This document shows positions 16,406-25,070 of a stretch of DNA of 64,000 nucleotides, one piece after another. The position numbers were made by a program, and so were the translations under genes. The notes under the pieces were generated by a model. It was not told the origin of the DNA and did no database searches. It worked only from the letters and a program-made list of their open reading frames with translations. The DNA is taken from NCBI GenBank assembly GCA_910575255.1, contig CAJTEM010000004.1:150611-214610 (forward strand), written 5' to 3'. The first letter of the stretch is position 1. Each line of letters begins with the position of its first letter. This DNA is from Lachnospiraceae bacterium. GTDB lineage: Bacteria; Bacillota; Clostridia; Lachnospirales; Lachnospiraceae.

Positions 16406-17734
16406 ATGAGTGAAGCTATGGTATTGGATATTAAAAATCTGCAGTCTCATTTTTTTACAGCCAAGGGTGAGGTGCCGGCTGTAGACGGGGTCAGTATTCA
16501 GGTGCCGCCGGGGAAGATCATCGGTATCGTGGGAGAGTCCGGCTGTGGGAAAAGCATGACAGCTATGTCCGTGATGGGGCTTCTGCGTTATCCCGGACGG
16601 GTGGTGGGAGGAAGTATCACTTTGGAGGGACGGGATATCACCCACCTGTCGCCAAGGGAGCTTTCCCAGGTGCGGGGGAATGAGATCTCCATGATTTTTC
16701 AGGAACCTATGACATCCCTGAATCCGGTATATCCGGTGGGAAAGCAGGTGAGGGAAGCGATTCTGCTGCACCAGAAGGTTTCCAAGGCCGAGGCAAAAGC
16801 CAGGGTGCTGGATATTTTCCGGTCAGTAGGGATCCCGGAGCCGGAGAAGCGTTACTACAGCTATCCGCATCAGCTGTCCGGCGGGCTTCGGCAGCGGGTG
16901 ATGATCGGTATGGCCATGGTCTGCCGGCCCAAGGTGATGATTGCGGATGAGCCTACCACAGCCCTGGATGTGACCATTGAGGCGCAGATCCTGCGGTTGA
17001 TGAAAAAACTGTGTGAGGAACAGGGAACCTCCATCATCCTCATTACCCACAATATGGGAGTGGTGGCAGAGGTATGCGATTATGTGTATGTGATGTATGC
17101 CGGTAAGGTTATGGAGCAGGCCGAGACCTTTGCCTTGTTTGAAAGGCCCAGCCATCCCTATACCCAGGGCCTTTTAAAATCCATTCCCAAGCTGGATGAG
17201 AAGGCCGAGCGGCTGTATACCATTGAGGGGGTGGTGCCCAACCTTCTGCATCTGCCCAAGGGCTGCAGCTTTTGTACCCGCTGCGATCAGGCACAGGAGA
17301 GATGCTTTGTGGAGAAGCCTGGCCTGTATGAGGCAGTGCGCCTGAATGAGCCGGAAGTTGGTGGCCGGGAGAGCGTGGAACTGAATGAGCCGGCAGCCGG
17401 CGTCCGGGAGAGTGTGGGCCTGAATGAGATGGCAACCGGCAGCCGGAAGAGAGCAGGCCTGGATGAGTCGGCAGCCGGCAGCCAAGAGAGTGCGGACATG
17501 CAGGGAATGGCAGGAGGCGGCAGCCGGAAACCGGGAGAGTGCGGGCATGCGGGGGACGGCGAGGATAGCCAGGGCCGGGCCGGGCAGGAGAAGGAAGGGC
17601 AGGAGCCGGGAAGCCAGGGGAGAGAAGTCCGGGAGAAGGCGGAGACTCACACTCGGAGAGACTCCGGCCAGGAGCCGGCCAGCCATGGAGTGAGATGCTT
17701 CCGGTATGAAAGCGGAGGGCAGTTGGATGAATAG
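16406..17734 (+). CDS. Peptide ABC transporter ATPase, DppD type, with an internal repeat insertion
   Basis: 442 residues against about 330 for the family. Walker A GESGCGKSM (~49), signature LSGGLRQRVMIG (~156) and Walker B VMIADEPTTALD (~178) are intact, followed by the oligopeptide-transporter C-terminal domain with its cysteines (PKGCSFCTRCDQAQERC, ~286). Between KPGLYEAV (~305) and the family's normal ending (HGVRCFRYE, ~431) lie about 120 extra residues: five 13-residue repeats (LNEPAAGVRESVG type), then Gly/Arg/Glu-rich sequence. The conserved C-terminal block is thus displaced but kept. The ATG at 16406 follows AAGGAG. It should power uptake with the next ATPase as a heterodimer. Confidence 0.9.
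   Translation: MSEAMVLDIKNLQSHFFTAKGEVPAVDGVSIQVPPGKIIGIVGESGCGKSMTAMSVMGLLRYPGRVVGGSITLEGRDITHLSPRELSQVRGNEISMIFQEPMTSLNPVYPVGKQVREAILLHQKVSKAEAKARVLDIFRSVGIPEPEKRYYSYPHQLSGGLRQRVMIGMAMVCRPKVMIADEPTTALDVTIEAQILRLMKKLCEEQGTSIILITHNMGVVAEVCDYVYVMYAGKVMEQAETFALFERPSHPYTQGLLKSIPKLDEKAERLYTIEGVVPNLLHLPKGCSFCTRCDQAQERCFVEKPGLYEAVRLNEPEVGGRESVELNEPAAGVRESVGLNEMATGSRKRAGLDESAAGSQESADMQGMAGGGSRKPGECGHAGDGEDSQGRAGQEKEGQEPGSQGREVREKAETHTRRDSGQEPASHGVRCFRYESGGQLDE
17342..17536 (+). repeat. 39-bp tandem repeat, five degenerate copies, inside the DppD gene
   Basis: Units encode LNEPEVGGRESVE, LNEPAAGVRESVG, LNEMATGSRKRAG, LDESAAGSQESAD and MQGMAGGGSRKPG. The first two are closest at the DNA level and decay increases downstream. 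Confidence 0.85.
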
Positions 17735-18728
17735 CGGGGAGAGGAATATGGACAGGACAGAGAAGAATGTGGCTCTTCTGGAGGCCCGTCATCTGGTCAA
17801 GGAGTTTCCGGCAGGAGGAACCAGGCGCAATCCTCAGGTGGTTTATGCAGTAACGGATGTGAACCTGGAGATCCTGGAGGGTGAGACCCTGGCTCTGGTG
17901 GGAGAGTCCGGTTGTGGGAAGAGTACCCTGGGACGGGTATTGATCCGGCTGCTGGAGCCGACTGCAGGTGAGATTCTGTATCGAGGCAGGAGCATTGTGG
18001 GGATGAAGGAGACGGAATTTGCCGGGCTGCGCCGGGAGATGCAGATCATTTTCCAGGATCCTTACGCATCCTTGAATCCCCGTATGAATGTGAAAGAGAT
18101 TATCGGGGAGCCTCTTCTGACCTATGGAATGAAGGATAAGAAGGAGAGGGAGACGCGGGTGAGAGAGCTGATGCAGGAGGTGGGGATTGCCCAGGAATTC
18201 TACAATCGTTATCCCCATCAGTTTTCCGGCGGGCAGCGGCAGAGGATCGGCATAGCCCGGGCAATTGCCTTAAATCCCCGTCTGATCATCTGTGATGAGC
18301 CGGTGTCTGCGCTGGATGTGTCCATCCAGTCACAGGTGCTCAACCTGTTAAAGGATCTGCAGGAAAGATATGGCCTGACTTATCTGTTCATCTCCCACGA
18401 CTTAAGTGTGGTGAAGTTCATTGCAGACCGGGTATGTGTCATGTTTCTGGGAATGATATGCGAGATCGGAGAGACGGGTGCATTGTATGCTAAGCCGCTG
18501 CATCCTTATACCCGCTTTCTTCTGAATGCGATACCGAAAGCAGACCCGAGGCTGCGCAGCCAGGAAAAGGAGCTGCTCTCCGGGGAGATTCCTTCTCCGG
18601 TAGATCCTCCGTCCGGGTGCCGTTTCCACACCAGATGTCCTTATGCGAAGGACATCTGCAGGCAGAAGGCGCCGGGATGCCGGAAGGTGGGAGAACGGCA
18701 GGTGTTTTGCCACTTTCCGTTGGGGTAG
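17727..18728 (+). CDS. Peptide ABC transporter ATPase, DppF type
   Basis: 334 residues with Walker A GESGCGKST (~60), signature FSGGQRQRIGIA (~166), Walker B LIICDEPVSALD (~189) and the C-terminal cysteine block GCRFHTRCPYAKDIC (~300). DppF-type subunits pair with DppD to energise import. The ATG at 17727 overlaps the previous stop and has GGAGGG ten bases upstream; in-frame ATGs at 17706 and 17748 are alternatives. Unlike DppD it carries no repeat insertion and has normal length. It is the last gene of the importer operon; no clear terminator follows before the next gene 57 bases on. Confidence 0.92.
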   Translation: MNSGERNMDRTEKNVALLEARHLVKEFPAGGTRRNPQVVYAVTDVNLEILEGETLALVGESGCGKSTLGRVLIRLLEPTAGEILYRGRSIVGMKETEFAGLRREMQIIFQDPYASLNPRMNVKEIIGEPLLTYGMKDKKERETRVRELMQEVGIAQEFYNRYPHQFSGGQRQRIGIARAIALNPRLIICDEPVSALDVSIQSQVLNLLKDLQERYGLTYLFISHDLSVVKFIADRVCVMFLGMICEIGETGALYAKPLHPYTRFLLNAIPKADPRLRSQEKELLSGEIPSPVDPPSGCRFHTRCPYAKDICRQKAPGCRKVGERQVFCHFPLG

Positions 18729-18785
18729 CTTTCCTTTGTAAAATACTTGTAAACAGCTGTAACAGAGAAGACAAGGAAAACAGCA

Positions 18786-19520
18786 GTGGTTAAGAAATGC
18801 AGCAGAAGTTTAAAAATGGAAATAAAATGGTTTCGGAAGGCGGCAGGATTCCTGCTGCTTTTTCTGATGCCGGTATTTTCCTTTATAGCGTTTGAGACCA
18901 TTACCGGAAACCTGCAGTGGATATGGGAGGAACGGATGCTTTGGAATATCCTCTGGATTGCGGTTTTCTATATGATCGCCTTTGCGGTCAGCGGTACTAG
19001 CCGGATCGCAGTGCCGCTGATCTCCCTGTTGTTCTTTGTGTTTGCGGCAGCAGAAGCCATGGTGGAGGAATTCCGCGGAACCCCCATGATGGTCTGGGAT
19101 CTCCTGGCCGTGGAGACCGCTATGACCGTGGCCGAGAATTATGAGATCGAGCTGACCGACGCAATGCGGGAGATGGGGAATATGCTGCTATGGCTGAATC
19201 TTCTGGTGATGATCTTTCCGGCACAGCTACGGTGGTGGAAGGAATGGCTGATTGGCGGGATCGGATTTGCCGGGATGGCGATTGGGCTGGTGTGCTGCTT
19301 TTATATGAAGGTTGTGCCTGGGCAGAGGCTGGAGATCAATATGTGGGAGATGAATGATACCTACCAGCATCAGGGATATATCCTGTCCACGGCGGTTTCC
19401 CTGAAATATATAGTGAAGAAACCTCCTCAGGGGTATACTCTGGCACGGCTGGATGAGATTTATGAGCGGGTGATGGGAGAAGGAGCGGAAGGGGCGGGGA
19501 AGACACTGTATCATGAATGA
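18786..19520 (+). CDS. LTA-synthase-like protein, membrane half (split gene)
   Basis: 244 residues with about five membrane segments (starting ~20, 45, 70, 130, 155), then a linker ending LARLDEIYERVMGEGAEG. This is the layout of the N-terminal half of LtaS/phosphoglycerol-transferase-type enzymes, whose membrane domain leads into an extracellular sulfatase-fold domain. Here the frame closes at a TGA (19518-19520) and the catalytic half continues in the +1 frame from 19513. Either a one-base indel near 19504-19512 has broken the gene, or the halves are made as two chains by coupled reinitiation. The GTG start has AAGGAA upstream; an in-frame ATG at 18816 is possible. Confidence 0.75.
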   Translation: MVKKCSRSLKMEIKWFRKAAGFLLLFLMPVFSFIAFETITGNLQWIWEERMLWNILWIAVFYMIAFAVSGTSRIAVPLISLLFFVFAAAEAMVEEFRGTPMMVWDLLAVETAMTVAENYEIELTDAMREMGNMLLWLNLLVMIFPAQLRWWKEWLIGGIGFAGMAIGLVCCFYMKVVPGQRLEINMWEMNDTYQHQGYILSTAVSLKYIVKKPPQGYTLARLDEIYERVMGEGAEGAGKTLYHE

Positions 19521-20619
19521 AAGCCTGTCTGACCTGAGGGTTGTGGGAGAGTTTGGCACGAACCAGGAATATTTCCCCTATACCAACAGCCTGAGGGAAA
19601 ATACGGTGTGGGGGAGTCTGTGCATACCGGTATTTGGATCCTGGACCAGCAATTCGGAGTTCGAATTTCTGACCGGGGATTCCGTTGCCATGCTTCCCTC
19701 CGGGACAATCGCCTATCAATTCTATGTCAGGCCGGATACGAAATCCCTGGTCAGTACCCTGAAATCCCAGGGATATGAGGCAGTAGCCATGCATCCTTAT
19801 CCGGCCGAGAACTGGAACCGCGACAAGTGCTACCATTATCTGGGCTTTGAGAAATTTATAGCTGGGGAAGACTATGCGGGAAGTGAGACGATCCGCAACT
19901 ATGTCAGTGACCATGCGGATTTTCAGAAGATCATCGAAATGGTGGAGCAGAAAAAACATCCGGAGGATAAGCTGTTCGTATTCAATGTTACCATGCAGAA
20001 TCATGGCGGCTATGAGGGAACCTATGACAATTTTGAAGAGGATGTCCATCTTACCGGCTCCCTGAGGGGCAAATATCCAAAGACGGATCAATACCTTTCT
20101 TTGGTAAAGCGGTCAGATGAGGCATTCCGGGAGCTGACGGAGTATTTTGAAAAGAAGAAGGAACCGACGATGATTGTGATGTTCGGGGATCATCAGCCGG
20201 CTGTGGAGGATGAATTTTTTGATGAGGTTTATGGCGTTGCCAGTATCGATGTGCCGGCCAGGGAACGTCTGATGTGGTATGAGACGCCCTTTGTCATCTG
20301 GACGAATTACGAACAGCCGCACCAGGATATGGGACGCCTGGGAGCCGTGTTTCTCTCCTCTTATGTATTGAAGCTAGCTAATCTGGAGCTGACGCCTTTT
20401 AACAGGTTTCTTCTGGAAATGTCGGAGAGAATCCCAGTGGTGCATCCGATCGGGTGTTATGGGAAGGACGGAAGCTTCTATAGCTGGGAAGAGGCGCGGT
20501 CGGAATCGTGCCCTTATCAACAGCTGATTGGGGATTATGAATGTCTGGTGTATCATCACTGCCTGGAGAGGGAGGCGAAGAGGCAGGGGAGATTTTGGGT
20601 TTTGGATGGGGACTCTTAA
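19513..20619 (+). CDS. LTA-synthase-like protein, catalytic half (split gene)
   Basis: 368 residues of the alkaline-phosphatase/sulfatase fold used by LTA synthases. The metal-binding Glu lies in MNESLSDL (residue 3), the catalytic Thr region in GSWTSNSEFEFLTG (~37-50), and later metal ligands in VTMQNHGGYEG (~158) and MFGDHQPA (~223). The enzyme family transfers glycerol-phosphate or similar units to surface glycolipids or glycans. The open frame begins right at the conserved IMNES strand, eight bases before the upstream half ends, and has no signal peptide of its own, so export would need the upstream half. Its last ~150 residues are duplicated at 27029-27484. Frameshift or sequencing error is the likeliest reason for the split. 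Confidence 0.78.
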   Translation: MNESLSDLRVVGEFGTNQEYFPYTNSLRENTVWGSLCIPVFGSWTSNSEFEFLTGDSVAMLPSGTIAYQFYVRPDTKSLVSTLKSQGYEAVAMHPYPAENWNRDKCYHYLGFEKFIAGEDYAGSETIRNYVSDHADFQKIIEMVEQKKHPEDKLFVFNVTMQNHGGYEGTYDNFEEDVHLTGSLRGKYPKTDQYLSLVKRSDEAFRELTEYFEKKKEPTMIVMFGDHQPAVEDEFFDEVYGVASIDVPARERLMWYETPFVIWTNYEQPHQDMGRLGAVFLSSYVLKLANLELTPFNRFLLEMSERIPVVHPIGCYGKDGSFYSWEEARSESCPYQQLIGDYECLVYHHCLEREAKRQGRFWVLDGDS

Positions 20620-20756
20620 GGTCTGCAAAGTCAGAATCCGCAGACATTTTCAGCTGATTTTCTCCCGTTTTCCTGGCTGCGTTTTTTGCTTCCTAAACTT
20701 ACTGACATTGTTTCGTGGGGGCGAGAGGCCGGCAGATATCAGCTGGAAAAAATCGT

Positions 20757-20906
20757 AACAGTTCAGATGGGTCTACGCGTTCACCGCGCTGACCGTAAGA
20801 CATCGTGCCCTTTGGGTAAAACGTAGTGATCGCGAGCATACGGCCCATCGTGAAGCGATTTTAAATAGCTGTATGCCTTGACAGTTTAATGGTTATCTGA
20901 GCTGTT
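20757..20906. repeat. Small insert with inverted ends (MITE-like), present only in copy 1
   Basis: AACAGTTCAGAT (20757-20768) and ATCTGAGCTGTT (20895-20906) form inverted ends around ~126 bases rich in CG-containing short palindromes; in copy 2 the same spot is just a 27-base hairpin (27621-27647). It encodes nothing. Confidence 0.55.
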
Positions 20907-20939
20907 AAAAAAATCCATGCGGAAAAGAGATTAAGATTA

Positions 20940-20968
20940 TTGAAATATTGACGATAATATATTAAAAT
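20940..20968 (+). promoter_or_regulatory. Promoter in direct-repeat copy 1
   Basis: TTGAAA at 20940-20945, 17-base spacer, TAAAAT at 20963-20968. It is followed by a ~140-base leader containing the small hairpin TCGG...CCGA, then the insertion sequence. The same promoter and leader precede the glycan genes in copy 2. Confidence 0.65.
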
Positions 20969-21110
20969 ACATCTGAATTCATCGCGGGCATTGGATTTCC
21001 AGAGAGAATTCATCGCAAGGAACATCCGATGGTTATTTTTGACAGATGAACGAATCTTGCAGCAGTTCAAGTGTTATCGGAATGGTTGCCGAGTATTCGA
21101 GGATAATAAA

Positions 21111-22835
21111 TAGGTAATTGTTAAATGATTTTTCATTTAATATGGATAACTTTCCACTATATAAGGAGAGAAAAACGGTCATTATTCAGAATTGTTTCTG
21201 AATTGACATAGAACATCAGATTTTGGGCGCATCTTAATAAGCCCATAAAAGGACTATGACAATTGTATGTTTTTTCAGGCAATTAAAGGTTTGAGGCTCC
21301 GGATATACTGGGGACAGTTCATCCGGTGTGCAACGATGACCGTCAGTTGGCAGGCAATCCCGGCAAGAAAAACATCTGCCTTGGTCGTTGTATGGTTCCG
21401 GGATTTTCTCCCGGCAGCACACATATTGCTTTTGAGATGGTCGATGGTGCGTTCCACAACGGTTCTTATTTTATAGAGGGAAGCCCATTCGTCAGAATCC
21501 CGCTGGATGCCAGGGAACATGCGGAAGTCCATGTTTTCGTAAGTGTAAGTGGTACGTCCTTTTTTGGCCGTGCTGCAGGGTTCCTTACAATCGCAGACCC
21601 ACTGCCCTTTTACCATGTGAACCTTAGGGCAGACCCATTTGTCGCGGTCTGAGCGTCCTTTCTCATGGCAATGCCCAGCGTATTTCATGTCCAGGGAGCT
21701 GTCTTTTGGGCAGGTAGGATAGCCGTAAGCGTTATAGCCGACTTTCTCAAGGGTAGATTCATTCCTCGGGTTATAAGGGATCAGGGCTTTGGAAAAATGG
21801 AATTCCTCCTTAAGGAAGCCGTAAATGTCAATGGAGTCAAAAGCGGAATTGCCCAGGAAGGTGTCAGGGCGAAAATCCGGGTGGAGTGAAAAGAAATCAG
21901 AAAGGACCGGTTTTAAAGAAGAATCGCCAATGGATTTGTCTTGGTCAGGGGAATCGGATTTCTTTTCGACGGGCATTTCGGGATGGGCGGCATTAAAGGC
22001 ATCATTCAGGAAGGAGATATGGCGGACAATGCCGAGTCCATTGGTGAGGATGGCGAATTTATCCGCGTAGCAGAAATGTCCGTTGATATACTGTTGTTTG
22101 GCATCCGGGCAGGAAGCGGCCTGTGAGGGCATGAGGCCATAAGCCATCTTATAAGGGTCAACGTCAGAGTTATCTTTATAGTAGGCCTTAAGCCTGCGGA
22201 TCAGGGAATTGAGCGTTTTGGGGGTGTTTTCGGTAACGTAAAGCTCAATGCCGGAGGTATCGAAGGTAAGCATGGAGGCGAGGGAAGAATCGATGGCCTG
22301 GCAGATAGGTTCGGTGAAATCCACCATGCGCTGGAACATGAGTTCAATGTGGTCGGTAAAACCGAGTTTGAAGCGGGTAAAGAGAGGGGCATCCGGGACC
22401 TTAGGAAAGCCGCAGAAATCCCGGAGTTCCCTACAGAGGCTTAAAAGAAGGATGAGCAGGGAATCCGTAGGGATAGAGAATACTTTCTGGAGGATGAGGG
22501 CGGAAAGGAAGCCGGTAAGGGGGGAATCCCTTTTCCTGCCAAGGCGCTGGTAAAAGGCGTTATAGAAGACAGACGGGATAAACTCAGAGATAGCGAAATG
22601 TTCATCAAGAAGCTGGAAAAAGGAAGGGGTATCGTCTAGGAACATATCCTGGCAGTCTGAAAAGATATCTTTTAAAGCAATCTGATGGTATTTAACAGTC
22701 ATAAATTTTCTCCTCCGTTTATGAAAAGATGGTTGTCTGGTAACTCTATTTTAACATAAGCGGAGAGAAAATTTATATAGAAACAATAAGAAAATCCAAT
22801 AAAATCAATGGGTTTGGCAATTTAACAATTGCCTA
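21111..22835 (-). mobile_element. Insertion sequence, IS1182-like, 1725 bp
   Basis: Terminal inverted repeats TAGGTAATTGTTAAAT (21111-21126) and ATTTAACAATTGCCTA (22820-22835) match at 15 of 16 positions and enclose one transposase gene on the minus strand. Comparison with copy 2 of the direct repeat shows that homology stops exactly at the left end. I could not see a clear target duplication (flanks ATAAA and AGTAT). Confidence 0.85.
21275..22702 (-). CDS. DDE transposase of the insertion sequence
   Basis: 475 residues, full length for IS1182-like transposases and without internal stops. The N-terminal part (DUF772-like, containing RLGRKRDSPLTGFLSALIL) is followed by a DDE-type core with DTSGIELYV (~145) as a likely first Asp region, FLGNSAFDSIDIYG (~282) as a likely second, and TVVERTIDHLKSNM (~431) carrying the C-terminal Glu region. 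The ATG (22700-22702) is preceded on the minus strand by GGAGGAG. The gene is probably still active in principle. Assignment to IS1182 rather than a neighbouring IS5-type group is from general resemblance. Confidence 0.85.
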   Translation of the reverse strand: MTVKYHQIALKDIFSDCQDMFLDDTPSFFQLLDEHFAISEFIPSVFYNAFYQRLGRKRDSPLTGFLSALILQKVFSIPTDSLLILLLSLCRELRDFCGFPKVPDAPLFTRFKLGFTDHIELMFQRMVDFTEPICQAIDSSLASMLTFDTSGIELYVTENTPKTLNSLIRRLKAYYKDNSDVDPYKMAYGLMPSQAASCPDAKQQYINGHFCYADKFAILTNGLGIVRHISFLNDAFNAAHPEMPVEKKSDSPDQDKSIGDSSLKPVLSDFFSLHPDFRPDTFLGNSAFDSIDIYGFLKEEFHFSKALIPYNPRNESTLEKVGYNAYGYPTCPKDSSLDMKYAGHCHEKGRSDRDKWVCPKVHMVKGQWVCDCKEPCSTAKKGRTTYTYENMDFRMFPGIQRDSDEWASLYKIRTVVERTIDHLKSNMCAAGRKSRNHTTTKADVFLAGIACQLTVIVAHRMNCPQYIRSLKPLIA

Positions 22836-22869
22836 AGTATATAGATTTAAAGGAGATCAATAAGGGAGT

Positions 22870-23419
22870 CAATATTTCGTTTCGAAAAATCGGAATCAGC
22901 AATCCAGCCTATGCTGAAAATCATCAGTTAGTATTGCCATTAGTTGAGTGTTTGCAAAAAATACATCAATTGTGAAGTTAGTTTATTTAGCCCATCAAGG
23001 ATTTACTAATTACAAATTGATAGAAAGACTGGAAAACGAGGGGGTTAAGGTACGGGACATTGCTTATTCGAGTCAAGGTCTAGAATTCTATGATGAATGT
23101 GATTTACATATTGGCTTCAGGGTGCACGGACATATATTGCATGAGTCATAGGATACCGACAGTTTTGATTGAAGAGGATGGGAGAGGAGCAGGTGCTAAC
23201 CATGCTTTGGGAACAAGAGGAATGCGTTCTTATCATGTTGTAAAATATAATCCAGAAATTCAGTTGGAAATCAACCACAATTCAATTTGCGAATTGGATG
23301 ATTATTTAAATGATTTAGAAAAAGACAACTATAAAGTATTTGAGATGGCATATGATAAAATGGAATTTTTTTATCACATTATGAATAATTACCTGTATCG
23401 TATCAATGATATTTTATGA
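22870..23419 (+). pseudogene. Polysaccharide pyruvyltransferase remnant
   Basis: Three overlapping frames together give a coherent C-terminal part of a polysaccharide pyruvyltransferase: FRKIGISNPAYAENHQ in one frame, VYLAHQGFTNYKLIERLE and DECDLHIGFRVHGHI in the next, then SHRIPTVLIEEDGRG in a third. At least two frameshifts lie near 22945-22975 and 23128-23145. The 5' half is missing, lost at or near the insertion-sequence boundary. The intact enzyme would add pyruvate ketals to surface glycans. Confidence 0.75.
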
Positions 23420-23444
23420 TTCATAAAGAAAACAGAGGTGTTTT

Positions 23445-25052
23445 ATGCGTATTGTTGCAGTGATTCCTGCACGATCTGGTTCAAAAGCGATTCCAAATAA
23501 AAACATTAGATTAGTTCATGGTCAGCCAATGGTTTACTATGCAATTAGCAATGCAATACAATCAAAGTATATAACAGATGTGATTGTCTCCACAGATTCC
23601 CACGAGGTTAAAATTATTGCAGAACAGATGGGAGTAAAGTGTCATTGGAGATGTCCGGAGTTATGTGAAGATGATGTAGCATTGGATGCAGTTGTATATA
23701 ATGCGGTTGTTGATGATAAAGATAAATTTGATTATATTATTACTATGCAGCCAACATCACCTACATTACAAGTATCAACACTTGACAGAGCAATAAAATA
23801 TACGATTGACAATGGCTTTGATACAGTTATTTCTGCAGTTAATACTCCACATTTATCATGGCGTGAAGAGAGTGGTATAAAATTACCTAATTATAAGAAA
23901 AGGGTAAACAGACAATATCTTCCGGCAAATTATGTGGAGACGGGGGCATTTGTGATATCCAAAAAGGATGTTGTATGTGAACGCACAAGAATAGGCCAGA
24001 AAGTGGATATTTTTGAGGTGTCTGAGAATGAGTCAATTGATGTAGACACCTTTATTGATTTATATGCTGTTGGTGAAATATTGAATCAAAAACAAGTAGC
24101 TATTTATGTCAATGGCAATAATTTGAGAGGAACTGGTCATATTTACAGAGTTTTAGAACTTGCGGATGAGTTTTTATCAAAGCCAGATATATATTATGAT
24201 TTAAACCAGACGGATAGGGGCTTGTTTGGAAAAACAACGCATAATTTAAAACCAGTCAATGGAATTGTTGAGTTATTTCAGATTATTAAAGAAAAACAGT
24301 ATACAATTGTAATCAACGATATTTTGTCAACTTCCCTTGATTATATGATTGGCCTTCGAAGCGTTATGCCTAAAGGTGGAAAAATTGTAAATTTTGAAGA
24401 TGAGGGAGAAGGGGCAGGACAAGCGGATTTGGTTTTTAATGCTTTGTATTCAGAAAAAGTTGAAGGAAATATTTACGGAGGAGAAAAGTATTACATAGCG
24501 CCTAAAATTTTTGCGCTCTATAAACCAATACAAATTAAAGATAAAGTGGAGAAAGTATTCATCAGTTTTGGGGGAGCAGATCCCCAAAATTATACAGATC
24601 AATTGTTAGATATCATAGTAAAAGACAAATATAAAAGGATGAAATTTGTAATTGCCATAGGACGTGCAAAAATGAATATAAATGCTGTTTTAGAATTTAA
24701 TAAATATGAAAATATTGATGTCTGGTATGATGTGAAAAATATGCCTGAATTGATGAGTGAATGTGATGTTGGTATGACTTCAAGAGGAAGAACAGCATTT
24801 GAATTAGCAATGTTAGGAGTTCCGGCAATAGTTCTGTCTCAAAATACTCGCGAGGAAGGACACGGGTTTGTATGTGATAAAAACGGGTTTTTATATATGG
24901 GTACAAGTCCGTCGAAACATATGATTGAATCTGCTCTTGATATGTATATTACTATGTCACAGAAGGACAGAAAAGATTTACAAGATAAACTATTATCCAG
25001 TGATTTGAGAAACGGTCGTAAGCGGGTAATGAGCATGATTATGAATTTATAG
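23445..25052 (+). CDS. Cytidylyltransferase / PseG-like hydrolase fusion (pseudaminic-type sugar activation)
   Basis: 535 residues with two domains. Residues 1-~222 form a CMP-sialic-acid-type cytidylyltransferase (VIPARSGSKAIPNKNIR at 5-21; MQPTSPTLQ ~101), as in NeuA/PseF. Residues ~225-535 form a GT-B-like domain resembling PseG, the UDP-sugar hydrolase of the pseudaminic pathway (NNLRGTGHIYRVLELADE ~225; FISFGGADPQNY ~367; SECDVGMTSRGRTAFELA ~440). PseG and PseF act before and after the NeuB-type synthase encoded next. Downstream remains of pseB and pseC support a pseudaminic-type pathway. The gene is AT-rich and intact, starting at an ATG after GAGG. Whether the product sugar is pseudaminic or a relative such as legionaminic acid cannot be told. 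Confidence 0.85.
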   Translation: MRIVAVIPARSGSKAIPNKNIRLVHGQPMVYYAISNAIQSKYITDVIVSTDSHEVKIIAEQMGVKCHWRCPELCEDDVALDAVVYNAVVDDKDKFDYIITMQPTSPTLQVSTLDRAIKYTIDNGFDTVISAVNTPHLSWREESGIKLPNYKKRVNRQYLPANYVETGAFVISKKDVVCERTRIGQKVDIFEVSENESIDVDTFIDLYAVGEILNQKQVAIYVNGNNLRGTGHIYRVLELADEFLSKPDIYYDLNQTDRGLFGKTTHNLKPVNGIVELFQIIKEKQYTIVINDILSTSLDYMIGLRSVMPKGGKIVNFEDEGEGAGQADLVFNALYSEKVEGNIYGGEKYYIAPKIFALYKPIQIKDKVEKVFISFGGADPQNYTDQLLDIIVKDKYKRMKFVIAIGRAKMNINAVLEFNKYENIDVWYDVKNMPELMSECDVGMTSRGRTAFELAMLGVPAIVLSQNTREEGHGFVCDKNGFLYMGTSPSKHMIESALDMYITMSQKDRKDLQDKLLSSDLRNGRKRVMSMIMNL

Positions 25053-25070
25053 TTTTTGGGGAGGAAGAAA

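Larger units (their letters stand above)
20164..21110. repeat. Large direct repeat, copy 1
   Basis: This segment (end of the LTA-synthase-like gene, intergenic region, promoter and leader) recurs at 27029-27851 with only scattered differences. Copy 1 carries about 124 extra bases at 20769-20890. The coding part is offset by 6865 bases, the leader part by 6741. Copy 1 ends exactly where the insertion sequence begins. Apart from the element, promoter and leader, 20620-21110 shows no gene. Confidence 0.92.

Noticed and set aside
17109..18218. Long minus-strand frame over the DppD/DppF genes
   Set aside because: Antisense shadow of GC-rich, repeat-containing coding DNA; both sense genes are certain.
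22830..22840. Target-site duplication of the insertion sequence
   Set aside because: Flanks differ (ATAAA left, AGTAT right); later decay or recombination may have removed it, so none is claimed.
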